A stretch of 7,460 bases of DNA from the NCBI GenBank assembly GCA_028289725.1, contig JANQOH010000232.1, positions 1 to 7,460 on the forward strand, read 5' to 3'. Below the pieces are notes generated by a model, which saw nothing but the letters and a program-made list of their open reading frames with translations, was not told the origin of the DNA and made no database searches. This DNA comes from Alphaproteobacteria bacterium (GTDB lineage Bacteria > Pseudomonadota > Alphaproteobacteria > UBA7887). Position 1 is the first letter of the stretch. The number at the start of each line of letters is the position of its first letter. Below are positions 1 to 7,031 of the stretch, piece by piece. Made by a program: the position numbers and the translations under genes.

Positions 1-1
1 A

Positions 2-1351
2 AATAGCGACTTGGACACGACTGCGCAGAACATGCTCGTTCAAGCGCAGTTATTGCCGAGTACAAAGGTTCAGTTCGAAATCCGGAAGCTCGAGTCCGAA
101 AGGGGAGATCTGCCATTAAGTTTCGACCCAAGCAATTTCGTAAATAACCTTCGACAATTTGAAGAGACTCGCAGTGCAAGGCTAGGGCTACATCACGAGT
201 TTGGCCCCAACCTGGATATTATAGCCAATCTACAACGTCAAATTAGTGAACCAAGGGTCGACATTGTCGGTGCCACCGACCTTGACGTGACCGACAAAGG
301 AAAATCCGCCGAGATACAGAGTCTAATTAAGGTTGGCAACACACTCTATCTGCAAAACATAGTTAGCAATGTAAATTTCGTAGTTGGCGGCGGTTATTCC
401 AGTACAGAGCGCCGCGATGAGGTCAACTTTCTATTTTTCCCCCTGAATCTGCTGGGACCGCAAATAACTGAAACGAAATCACATCTGAAAAACGGGTACA
501 TTTATGGCTACTTCAACATTCTGAGTAAACTATCGCTAACGCTCGGTGTGAGCTATGACAATTTTTCGGGCGGCATCCGAAACAGAATTCAACTCAATCC
601 AAAAATTGGCGTCCTTTGGAATCCTGCGCCAAACACCACGCTGCGGTTAGCCGCCTTTCGCACGCTCACGAAATCGCTAATCTCGGATCAAACGATCGAA
701 CCGGCTCAGGTAGCCGGATTCAACCAGTTTTTTAGCGACACGCAAGGTACCAATGCCTGGCGATACGGGCTCGGGATCGACCAAAAATTCTCCACTGCCC
801 TTAGCGCGATACCAAGTATTTACACAGGGTTTGAGATTTCGACACGAAGCCTAAATGTGCCGGAAAGCATACCGGGTCTCACACCTTCTGTTGCAGTGAA
901 TGAATTTTGGGAATGGCTGGGACGAGCATACATATCGGTCCCAATTCACAACAATTTTTCCACGTCGATCGAAGCGCAACGTGAAAAATTTCGACGAAGC
1001 TTTTTCGCAATAATTCCATCAAATCAAATCACTAAATTAAGGACTGACCGGATTAGGTTTCAAGCGAACTATTTTGATACGTCCGGCGTTCGAGCGGGAA
1101 TATTAGGCACATATTACAGACAACGCGGCGACTTCGGCCAAGTGACTGGTGGCCCCACAATAGGCGGGTCTGACAATTTTTGGCTATTTGATTTAACCCT
1201 CGGGTATCAATTTCCGAATCAATACGGGCAGATCGCGTTCGAGGTAAGAAATCTCTTGAATCAAGAATTCCGATTTCACGACGTAAATATCCGCAATCCT
1301 GTATTAGTGCCCGGCCAGATGATTGCATTCAAAATTAGGCTATATTTTTAG
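2..1351 (+). CDS. Outer-membrane beta-barrel protein, TonB-dependent-receptor-like, C-terminal part (5' truncated by window edge)
   Basis: The frame is open from the first bases (AAT AGC GAC before a TTG at 11), so the true start lies left of the window and TTG 11 is probably internal. The 449 visible residues alternate polar and hydrophobic residues in short strands rich in Gly, Asn, Tyr and Phe, with no transmembrane helix. The last segment, with NLLNQEF and then PGQMIAFKIRLYF, resembles the closing strands of TonB-dependent receptors. The final residues F-K-I-R-L-Y-F put hydrophobic residues at -1, -3, -5 and -7, the usual BAM insertion signal. A stretch with LRLAAFRTL, then EPAQVAGFNQFF and WRYGLGIDQKFS, recalls large TPR-plus-barrel proteins found near CHASE2 or FecR genes; this is from memory and not checked. 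No plug domain or TonB box is visible, since the N-terminus is missing. A substrate cannot be named. A weak 6-bp hairpin (1351-1367) overlaps the stop codon but has no U-tract. Confidence 0.8.
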   Translation, partial: NSDLDTTAQNMLVQAQLLPSTKVQFEIRKLESERGDLPLSFDPSNFVNNLRQFEETRSARLGLHHEFGPNLDIIANLQRQISEPRVDIVGATDLDVTDKGKSAEIQSLIKVGNTLYLQNIVSNVNFVVGGGYSSTERRDEVNFLFFPLNLLGPQITETKSHLKNGYIYGYFNILSKLSLTLGVSYDNFSGGIRNRIQLNPKIGVLWNPAPNTTLRLAAFRTLTKSLISDQTIEPAQVAGFNQFFSDTQGTNAWRYGLGIDQKFSTALSAIPSIYTGFEISTRSLNVPESIPGLTPSVAVNEFWEWLGRAYISVPIHNNFSTSIEAQREKFRRSFFAIIPSNQITKLRTDRIRFQANYFDTSGVRAGILGTYYRQRGDFGQVTGGPTIGGSDNFWLFDLTLGYQFPNQYGQIAFEVRNLLNQEFRFHDVNIRNPVLVPGQMIAFKIRLYF

Positions 1352-1381
1352 ACTGGAGAAACTAGTCGGAGGCGACGAGAT

Positions 1382-1409
1382 TTGGTGGGTCGGAAAATTT
1401 GTTTATAAT
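1382..1409 (+). promoter_or_regulatory. Candidate sigma-70 promoter for the secreted-protein gene
   Basis: A perfect TATAAT lies at 1404-1409. Sixteen bases upstream is TTGGTG (1382-1387), which keeps only the TTG of the -35 consensus. Transcription would start near 1416, giving a leader of about 88 bases before ATG 1504. The local DNA is AT-rich, so a chance TATAAT is possible. The 152-base gap after the barrel gene makes a separate promoter reasonable. Confidence 0.4.
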
Positions 1410-1503
1410 TAGTAAGTGATTTCGCTAATCATGCATAGAATATTTGAGTCTCAAAGAACTATCGGTTTGGTTTTTTTGATGATCGCAACTAAAGGGGGTT
1501 ACG

Positions 1504-2178
1504 ATGTTATCGCTATTACGATGTTCTCTGTCTATGGTTCTGCTGCTCGCCGCGTTTTCCTTTTCGGCAACAAGTTGGGCTCAAGAAGGTGATACAGATT
1601 GCGCCGGGAAAATCTGTTTGATGTTTGAGGCTAACGCGCTCACTGGATCCAAAGCCGGTGTCAGCGGTACCGGCGAAAAAGTGGATGGCTCACAGCCACC
1701 CCACAACGCCATACATCTCGAAGTCTTCAGAACATACTACGCCTATGAACGCGATGACAAGAGTCAAGCACCATATTACTATGTCTTGATTGGCCCGATG
1801 GCCAAAGTCGATGAAGAGCTGCAAAATCCGACCTTATGCGAGGTAAACGAAAAGGCGAGCGAAGTATGGGTGCAGCTCCACGAAAAGAACTGGATGGAAG
1901 TCGCAAAAATTTGGTTTCGATATCGTGGAAGTTTTTATAAGGCCACTAATTGTAGCAATGATAAGAATTTAAGCGGGTTCACCCGCGTACCGCTGGACAA
2001 GACTACGCTCGAGTTGGGAGGCTATCCCCCCATTTATAGCGATGACGAGATAAATGCCGCGATAAGCGCAGGCGATCCTTATGGGATCGATCCAGAAGTA
2101 ATGAGGTTGCACATCATGCATCCGGGCCATTGCGTTTGGGTGTATGTCGGCGGTCAGTACTACTGTTTGCAGCACTGA
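1504..2178 (+). CDS. Exported (periplasmic or secreted) protein of unknown function, six mature cysteines
   Basis: I do not recognise this 224-residue protein. Residues 1-26 form a Sec-type signal peptide: one Arg near the N-terminus, a hydrophobic core around MVLLLAAFSF, and an S-W-A cleavage site before Q27. The mature part has six cysteines (about 33, 38, 112, 150, 210 and 221), an even number that would suit three disulfides in an oxidising compartment. The rest is rich in Tyr, Trp and acidic residues, with no transmembrane helix and no obvious catalytic motif; the C-terminus is aromatic and ends GGQYYCLQH. The start is well supported by an AGGGGG ribosome binding site (1493-1498) 5 bases before the ATG. 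It lies between the barrel gene and the lipoprotein gene on the same strand, so a role in the envelope is plausible but not shown. Confidence 0.8.
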   Translation: MLSLLRCSLSMVLLLAAFSFSATSWAQEGDTDCAGKICLMFEANALTGSKAGVSGTGEKVDGSQPPHNAIHLEVFRTYYAYERDDKSQAPYYYVLIGPMAKVDEELQNPTLCEVNEKASEVWVQLHEKNWMEVAKIWFRYRGSFYKATNCSNDKNLSGFTRVPLDKTTLELGGYPPIYSDDEINAAISAGDPYGIDPEVMRLHIMHPGHCVWVYVGGQYYCLQH

Positions 2179-2526
2179 TGAACAATGATGGAGGTTGGTA
2201 AAATCTGTAATTGAACTGATTCCAAAAAAGGTAATCCTATAAACTGGGGGCTCATTATTGAATGGCGCAAAATCGCCGCAATAATGAGCCCCACTGTCCA
2301 CATCGGCTTTCTCAATTTCGCGTTACTCATCAAGGATGCGCGGCAGAGGGACCTAATTATCTGAAAGCAGTAAAGTAATAGAGTAAATATCGATCAGACG
2401 GGTTACAAGCAAAGCGTAACTTGAGGTGGGTTTGTGGGCGGACCGGCACCGTAACTGAGATTGGGAGTTCCGCTTACATTCGAATCGTGACGGAGTTTAA
2501 GCTTAATCGTCAAAGAGGTGTGAATT
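2179..2526. other. Intergenic spacer, no gene seen
   Basis: This 348-base gap contains the palindrome at 2247-2292 and otherwise nothing convincing. The short open frames crossing it lack a ribosome binding site and have no protein-like composition. AT-rich DNA around 2355-2395 (for example AGTAATAGAGTAAATAT) could hold a promoter for the lipoprotein gene, but no clear -35/-10 pair is visible. Confidence 0.6.
2247..2292. repeat. 46-bp palindrome with perfect 14-bp arms, flanked by ACTG
   Basis: The arms are GGGGCTCATTATTG (2247-2260) and its exact reverse complement (2279-2292). Inside, GGCG (2264-2267) pairs with CGCC (2274-2277) around a 6-base CAAAAT loop, with a small bulge at 2261-2263. 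As RNA this would be a very stable hairpin 68 bases after the stop of the secreted-protein gene, so it could act as a terminator or 3' stabiliser. No T-run follows it (next is ACTGTCCACATC), so it is not a standard intrinsic terminator. ACTG occurs directly on both sides (2243-2246 and 2293-2296), as a 4-bp target duplication around a tiny non-autonomous element would. The structure is certain; its role is open. Confidence 0.85.
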
Positions 2527-3771
2527 ATGCCTACAAAACTGATGGGAGTTCTAGGGATCTTGCTTCTTGGAGCGGCTTGTTCGCCGATCACCTCTACTTA
2601 TATCGACGATCAAGACGTCGTTCTTGAAGGCGTACCGTACCATCTGCCGCGAGGTCGCATCAAAGTGGAGCTTAGGGCTGGTCTGGATTCGCGAAATGTT
2701 CCGATCATGTATGAAATCCAGTTGCTCGGGACGGAGTATGATCCCGATCCAAAAGCCACTTTCGTTCTAAATTACCATCCTAGCCTGCTCTCAGATGATG
2801 ACCTGTGTGTCACCCGTAAATCGAATGGCTTGCTAACGTCGGTACAATTTGCCGCTGCGGATCGGACCGATGATATCGCGCTGCGTATTGCTGAAACGGT
2901 CGTTGCGTTTCCGCTGCTTGGCGGTGCGGCGATCGCACCGTCAGGCAAAACTATCTTATCGCCAACGCAGCGGAAAATCGCCAAGTTTGAGACGGTATAT
3001 ACCGCGACCTTTGATCCATTGGACGAAGATGAGCGCCAATCCGTCGAATCAGCGTTATCGCAATTCACAGCGTCACATTACGAAGCCATCCTGGATTCGA
3101 ATGCGAAACGAAGCGGCGGGGTGGCAAGCGTTCTCGATCAATTTGGCGATATCAATAAACTAAACACAAATTTGGCAAAGGGAAAAGTTATAGAATTTCG
3201 GATACCGTCAGATTTCTCTGACGGTGAATATCCATTAGATGACCAGAATTTTTCAGATGAACGAACAGACGGCATTTATTTCACCACGTCGGTGTCCGTT
3301 CCTCTGGATATATACGAGAATGGCAAGGTGAGCCGCCGGGTCATCATCGAGATTCCCAATTATCGCTATGTTGGCAAGATCGACATTAGTCGGGCGCTCG
3401 CTGTCAAAAAAGTGACCAAGATTGGGCTGGAGGATGGGCTGCTGACGAGTATCAGTATTAACAAACCAAGCGAGGGGCTGGAAATCGCAAGTCTGCCGTT
3501 GGAAATAATGGGCGCCATCGTTGAGGTGCCGGCCCGATTCTTTACGGCTATCGCCAAAGCGACGCAATCTCAAGCTGCCGCGACTCAAGCTCAGGCTAGT
3601 TTGATTTTGGCGCAGGCGGAATTGGAGAAGGCCAGGGCGGCAACAATAGATAGTATTAAAAATAAAACCGACCCGGACGCGACTGGTACCGCTCTTGGCG
3701 GCCAAATTGATGAGAAATCGTCATTTGACTCGGGGATTGATTGTGTGAAACTCATCACCGAATCAGACTGA
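2527..3771 (+). CDS. Predicted outer-membrane lipoprotein of unknown function with C-terminal Ala/Gln-rich coiled coil
   Basis: I do not recognise the family of this 414-residue protein. The N-terminus is a lipoprotein signal: K4, a hydrophobic run, and LLLGAAC with the acylated cysteine at C18. Ser at +2 predicts sorting to the outer membrane rather than retention in the inner membrane. Residues about 20-330 look globular, mixed alpha/beta, with no transmembrane helix. Residues about 338-380 are a long amphipathic helix rich in Ala, Gln and Glu (SQAAATQAQASLILAQ, then AELEKAR), a likely coiled coil for oligomerisation or partner contact. A flexible tail with a single Cys follows. The start is fixed by AGAGG (2514-2518) 8 bases before the ATG and by the signal peptide beginning there. 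A CRP-like sequence lies within the last codons (3744-3759). A structural or signalling role in the envelope is inferred only. Confidence 0.8.
   Translation: MPTKLMGVLGILLLGAACSPITSTYIDDQDVVLEGVPYHLPRGRIKVELRAGLDSRNVPIMYEIQLLGTEYDPDPKATFVLNYHPSLLSDDDLCVTRKSNGLLTSVQFAAADRTDDIALRIAETVVAFPLLGGAAIAPSGKTILSPTQRKIAKFETVYTATFDPLDEDERQSVESALSQFTASHYEAILDSNAKRSGGVASVLDQFGDINKLNTNLAKGKVIEFRIPSDFSDGEYPLDDQNFSDERTDGIYFTTSVSVPLDIYENGKVSRRVIIEIPNYRYVGKIDISRALAVKKVTKIGLEDGLLTSISINKPSEGLEIASLPLEIMGAIVEVPARFFTAIAKATQSQAAATQAQASLILAQAELEKARAATIDSIKNKTDPDATGTALGGQIDEKSSFDSGIDCVKLITESD
3744..3759. promoter_or_regulatory. CRP-like sequence at the 3' end of the lipoprotein gene
   Basis: The bases read TGTGA-AACTCA-TCACC, which matches the CRP consensus TGTGA-N6-TCACA at 9 of 10 conserved positions. 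It lies inside coding sequence, 343 bases before the cyclase start. That is far for direct control of a promoter next to the cyclase but possible for one in the early spacer. A chance match cannot be excluded. Confidence 0.25.
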
Positions 3772-4101
3772 TCACGGTAAAGACGTGCGCGTTATCGTTC
3801 CGCAGATTTTCGAGCCGAGAAAGATGTCGGGCCGTGTCGAAAATTTGTCCATGCGCTCGTTTTCTGAATTGAGACGCATGCGTCGTGCGATTTGAACGCT
3901 AGTTAATGGGAGCATGATTTCTTTTCGATCGCTTCTATGTACGGAGGCGCGTTCAATCAAGATTCTCGATTTTGCTTAACGCATTTTGTTGCCCGATTTC
4001 ATTGAACTGTCGCGTGCGCCAACCGAGGCAGGAGCGGTCAAGACCTAGGCAAGTATTGACGTCACTGTGCTCCGGCCTTGGTATTGCCCAAAAGTCAAAC
4101 A
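3772..4101. other. Intergenic spacer upstream of the cyclase, with two short palindromes
   Basis: This is a 330-base gap. It holds a 12-bp perfect palindrome (3873-3884) and an 8-bp one, TGACGTCA (4057-4064). TTGACG (4056-4061) resembles a -35 box, but the matching -10 at 4079-4084 (TGGTAT) is poor. There is no clear terminator after the lipoprotein stop and no convincing ORF. The length suggests the cyclase has its own promoter. Confidence 0.5.
3873..3884. promoter_or_regulatory. 12-bp perfect palindrome GACGCATGCGTC, possible operator
   Basis: GACGCATGCGTC equals its own reverse complement over all 12 bases. It lies in non-coding DNA between the lipoprotein and cyclase genes, where a dimeric regulator could bind. 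No second copy was seen in the window, and no known regulator is assigned. Confidence 0.3.
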
Positions 4102-6441
4102 ATGCGAATCCGACCTCATACTGTTCTTTTGTTCGGATTCCTTGTCGGGGCCATTGGCGTAGGAGTCATGATCCTACCGTTTACTGCCGCTCTGGAGGAA
4201 GAGGTTGGACTCGGGTGGATATTCCAACTGCGCGGCGAGCGTTCGGCGCCGGCCGAGGCGCTTGTTGTCGGCATCGACGGGCCGTCTGCGTTTCATCTCG
4301 ACGATGTGCGGACGATTAACCAGTTGTCGCGCGCGCGGCATGCGGAGCTCATTCGCCTGCTTACGGAACGCAATGCTGCGGCGATTGTGATCGATGTGTT
4401 CTTTGGCACCAGCCGGCCGGATCAGGACGGCAGGTTGCTCGAGCAAATCCAAAATGCCGAGCGCGTGGTCCTTCTCCAACGATGGAACCGACAGACATTG
4501 CCGCTTGGTGACGGCAGTGAGGCGAGCATAAGCCGGCCGGAGTCGCCGCAATATTATTTGTCGGACGCCGCCATGGGCGTCGCGCCGTTCATGCTGCCGC
4601 TCCAGCGGGTGCGTCTCAGCGACCGGGTCCATGTTTACGCCAATTTTGGCATGGCGAGCGAAGACGTGGCGACCCTTCCGGTCAGTGCGCTGACATTGCA
4701 TGCCTTCACTTCGATGGGCGAGGATGCCGCGCGATTGATCGAAGCGGCGTTCCCGATAGACGAGCCGCCTTCCAACAAAGCCTACGGCTTCGCGCACACG
4801 TTAGCGGCACGTGAAAAGTTCGCAGCGCTCACCGCGTTGCTCGGTGAATTTCGGGAGCGGACCCGGCGAAGCCCCGCTTTGTTGGACGCAGTGCTCAGTC
4901 GTGTCCGCGTCGCGGCGGGGGATGCCGGCGGGTCGGATGCCAATGTCGCTAGGGTCGCGGCCCTGTTGCGGGCCTATGCGGCGCCGCACAACGCCCTTGT
5001 CAATTTCTACGGCGGTTCGGCATCGCTCGATCGGGTGCCCTTGTTCGCCGCGCTCAGGGCCGACGCACTGCCGGATGATTTGACGGGCCGGGTTGTGTTC
5101 ATCGGTGCCGCGGAATTCGATGACTGGGTATACACGGACCCTGACAGATTATCGCCGGCCACCGAAGAGATCACGATTGCGCCCTCGGGTCCGCCGCAGG
5201 ACCGCCACTTCACTGTTTTCGGAACGATGAGCGGTGTCGAGATTGCCGCGACGGCTTTCCTCAACCTGCTTCATGGCGACACGCTTCGGCGCCTCGACCT
5301 GCGCTATGCCGCCGCGCTTGTGTTTGTGATCGGCGCGCTGGCGGGTGTGATTGCGTTGCTGGTGTCCGGGGTGCGCGCGATCATTGCCATTGTGGCACTT
5401 GGCGCGCTCGTCCTGGCGGCCGCGTATTATTCGTTTGCTAATCACAACATGTGGCTGCCGATCACCACGCCGGCGCTGCTGCAATTGCCGCTCGCCTTGC
5501 TGATTGGCTTGACGGCGCAATTCGTCGCATCGCGGCGGCGCGAACGAAACGTTACCGAAGCCATGTCCTTTTATGTGCCGTCCGACGTGGTGCACCGAGC
5601 CGGAACGCAGGGACGTGCTCCGTCAGAAATCGAGGAGCGATTTGCGACCTGCATGGTAACCGACATTGAGGGATACACGCGATTGTCGGAGACCGTGCCG
5701 CCGCTCAAGCTCGCGACCTCCATGGGACAGTATTGGCGTATTGTGAACGAGGTTGTCGAGAGCGCTCATCATGGCCGGACGATCGACATCGTGGCCGACA
5801 GCGCCATGTGCGTTTGGGAAGCGCCTGGCGGAACCCGCGCGCAAGGCGACCCGGATTCGCTGAAGTCGCGACAGAATGCGTGCCTCGCCGCGGTTGATCT
5901 TTCGCGCGCCATAGACCGGTTCAACAAGCGGAAAGTGGCGGCCGCCGGGGATGACGGATTTGCCTTGCCGACGCGCTTTGGATTACATGCGGGATGGACC
6001 GCGGTGGGGGCGATCGGCGGCGGCGGACATTATGACTATGGCGTTGTCGGCGATGTGCCCAATACGGCGAGCCGCGTTGAAGGCCTAAACAAGATCCTCG
6101 GCAGTCGTGTCCTCGCGACCCGGTCGGTGACAGATAACCTGAGTAACATCGTCTCGCGCCCGGTCGGCACGTTTCAATTTGTGAACAAATCGATCCCGCT
6201 GGAAATTCATGAAATCGTCAGCGCCCGGGCAACATGCGAAGAAAAAGACGTTGACGCTTGTGCAAGGTTTGCCAATGCGATGGCCGCCTATTGGCGGCGC
6301 GATCTGGCAGCGGCAGGGAAAGAGTTTGCGGCGCTTCTCGACGAGAATCCGAATGACGGGCCCGCCCGATACTGGCTTAGCCGCTGCCACGCGCCTCCGC
6401 CCCCTGAGGGAGAAGATTTCATCCGGCTCGACATCAAGTGA
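4102..6441 (+). CDS. CHASE2-domain class III adenylate/guanylate cyclase, membrane-bound
   Basis: The product is a 779-residue inner-membrane sensor predicted to make a cyclic nucleotide, most likely cAMP, from ATP. TM1 is about 7-26. A periplasmic CHASE2 domain (about 30-400) follows, with VVGIDGPSAF, then AAAIVIDVFFG, RVVFIGAAEFDD and GVEIAATAF. Three helices come next (about 402-422, 426-446, 454-476), then Arg-rich SRRRER and a cytoplasmic cyclase domain (about 510-700). The metal-binding aspartates are D521 (VTDIEGYTRL) and D566 (DIVADSAMCVW). N654 and R658 (PNTASR) are the catalytic Asn/Arg pair. The usual purine-selecting Lys is Asp (D562), as I recall for CHASE2 cyclases of rhizobia, so base specificity is uncertain. 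The C-terminus (about 705-765) is TPR-like. ATG 4102 begins just before TM1 but has no good ribosome binding site. TTG 4078 would add 8 residues and is no better, and the frame is closed by TGA at 4057. Confidence 0.95.
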   Translation: MRIRPHTVLLFGFLVGAIGVGVMILPFTAALEEEVGLGWIFQLRGERSAPAEALVVGIDGPSAFHLDDVRTINQLSRARHAELIRLLTERNAAAIVIDVFFGTSRPDQDGRLLEQIQNAERVVLLQRWNRQTLPLGDGSEASISRPESPQYYLSDAAMGVAPFMLPLQRVRLSDRVHVYANFGMASEDVATLPVSALTLHAFTSMGEDAARLIEAAFPIDEPPSNKAYGFAHTLAAREKFAALTALLGEFRERTRRSPALLDAVLSRVRVAAGDAGGSDANVARVAALLRAYAAPHNALVNFYGGSASLDRVPLFAALRADALPDDLTGRVVFIGAAEFDDWVYTDPDRLSPATEEITIAPSGPPQDRHFTVFGTMSGVEIAATAFLNLLHGDTLRRLDLRYAAALVFVIGALAGVIALLVSGVRAIIAIVALGALVLAAAYYSFANHNMWLPITTPALLQLPLALLIGLTAQFVASRRRERNVTEAMSFYVPSDVVHRAGTQGRAPSEIEERFATCMVTDIEGYTRLSETVPPLKLATSMGQYWRIVNEVVESAHHGRTIDIVADSAMCVWEAPGGTRAQGDPDSLKSRQNACLAAVDLSRAIDRFNKRKVAAAGDDGFALPTRFGLHAGWTAVGAIGGGGHYDYGVVGDVPNTASRVEGLNKILGSRVLATRSVTDNLSNIVSRPVGTFQFVNKSIPLEIHEIVSARATCEEKDVDACARFANAMAAYWRRDLAAAGKEFAALLDENPNDGPARYWLSRCHAPPPPEGEDFIRLDIK

Positions 6442-6632
6442 CTTAGCAATCCGAAAAGCACCTACCGCTGGCAAATACTCAGATGCCTGTTTTGGGTGAA
6501 TAGTTGCCGATTCTGGCGCAAACGAAACTAGTCCGAGTTGCTCCCATCACAAGACATCCGGTCAACAAGCCTATTCCACTGGCGAACCAAACCAAAACAA
6601 TTCTCCGATGACTACATAAAGGGAGGAACGTC
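6442..6632. other. Non-coding spacer after the cyclase
   Basis: No gene or terminator is evident here. It ends in a strong ribosome binding site (6621-6627) for the small ORF at 6633. Together with 6822-7031 it makes the region before the tRNA fragment sparse in coding content, as is common at the edges of integrated elements. Confidence 0.5.
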
Positions 6633-6821
6633 ATGGATGCCCATGAATCAGATGACAAACATGTCGGTGCACCACCAGAAAGCAAGTACCGTAAAATCGT
6701 TGGCCCCAAATCGCCGCTAAAGCCGAAAGATGTTCGGGCCTCTGAGACTTTTGGCCACGGCTCCGTGCTGCGTCACGGGCAACCCTCAAATCAGCAACCG
6801 AGCCGGATCGACGCGACGTAG
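6633..6821 (+). CDS. Small protein, 62 aa, possibly the intact start of a frameshifted gene
   Basis: The ATG is 5 bases after a very strong ribosome binding site, GGGAGGA (6621-6627), the best in the window. The product is charged and hydrophilic, with a Lys/Pro-rich middle (ESKYRKIVGPKSPLKPKDVRA) and no signal peptide or transmembrane helix. After about residue 36 the composition stops looking protein-like (SETFGHGSVLRHGQPSNQQ). Skipping one base at 6741 continues as DVRA-LRLLATAPCCVT and runs to TGA at 6826-6828. This resembles, from memory, small rhizobial proteins with an ALRLLA-type helix. A third frame stays open at 6746-6991. The gene may therefore be broken, with only its N-terminus real. 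Function is unknown. Confidence 0.4.
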   Translation: MDAHESDDKHVGAPPESKYRKIVGPKSPLKPKDVRASETFGHGSVLRHGQPSNQQPSRIDAT

Positions 6822-7031
6822 ACGATGAGCCGTTTTCTGCCATCAGAACGACCGGTGTTACGTTGCGGTCGAGTGAGACCGGCAGAGTCGTGGCCGCGTC
6901 CATTCGATGCGATCGCGCAGGCCGAATGCTGTACATCGACAGCCTGTTCTCGGACTTCCAACTCATCCGGTCCAAACGGGTATGTGCGTGAGAATAAGTT
7001 GGAAGGAACCAAAGAAATCCGGGGGACGACC
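6822..7031. other. Degenerate stretch before the tRNA fragment
   Basis: No gene with a start and ribosome binding site is seen. One forward frame is open at 6746-6991 and gives protein-like text (VVAASIRCDRAGRMLYIDSL) but has no start of its own. It may be the remains of the gene that begins at 6633. No integrase motif is recognisable. Confidence 0.4.

Noticed and set aside
1969..2301. Minus-strand 110-aa ORF across the palindrome
   Set aside because: Its start falls beyond the hairpin and it overlaps the end of the exported-protein gene; it has no ribosome binding site or recognisable motif.
3253..3705. Minus-strand 150-aa ORF inside the lipoprotein gene
   Set aside because: The sense frame has a signal peptide, ribosome binding site and coiled coil; the antisense frame has no such support.
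4057..4064. TGACGTCA as a cAMP response element
   Set aside because: That name belongs to eukaryotic CREB sites. In bacteria it has no known link to cAMP, so it is kept only as a palindrome.
3972..4319. Forward 115-aa ORF overlapping the cyclase start
   Set aside because: It is an out-of-frame overlap with the cyclase, rich in Arg and Cys, with no ribosome binding site.
4174..4797. Minus-strand 207-aa ORF inside the cyclase gene
   Set aside because: It is antisense to the CHASE2 coding region, has Arg-rich shadow composition and no supporting start signal.
5149..5595. Minus-strand 148-aa ORF inside the cyclase gene
   Set aside because: It is antisense to clearly conserved CHASE2 and membrane segments. 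Its Arg/His/Gln-rich composition is typical of a shadow frame in GC-rich DNA.
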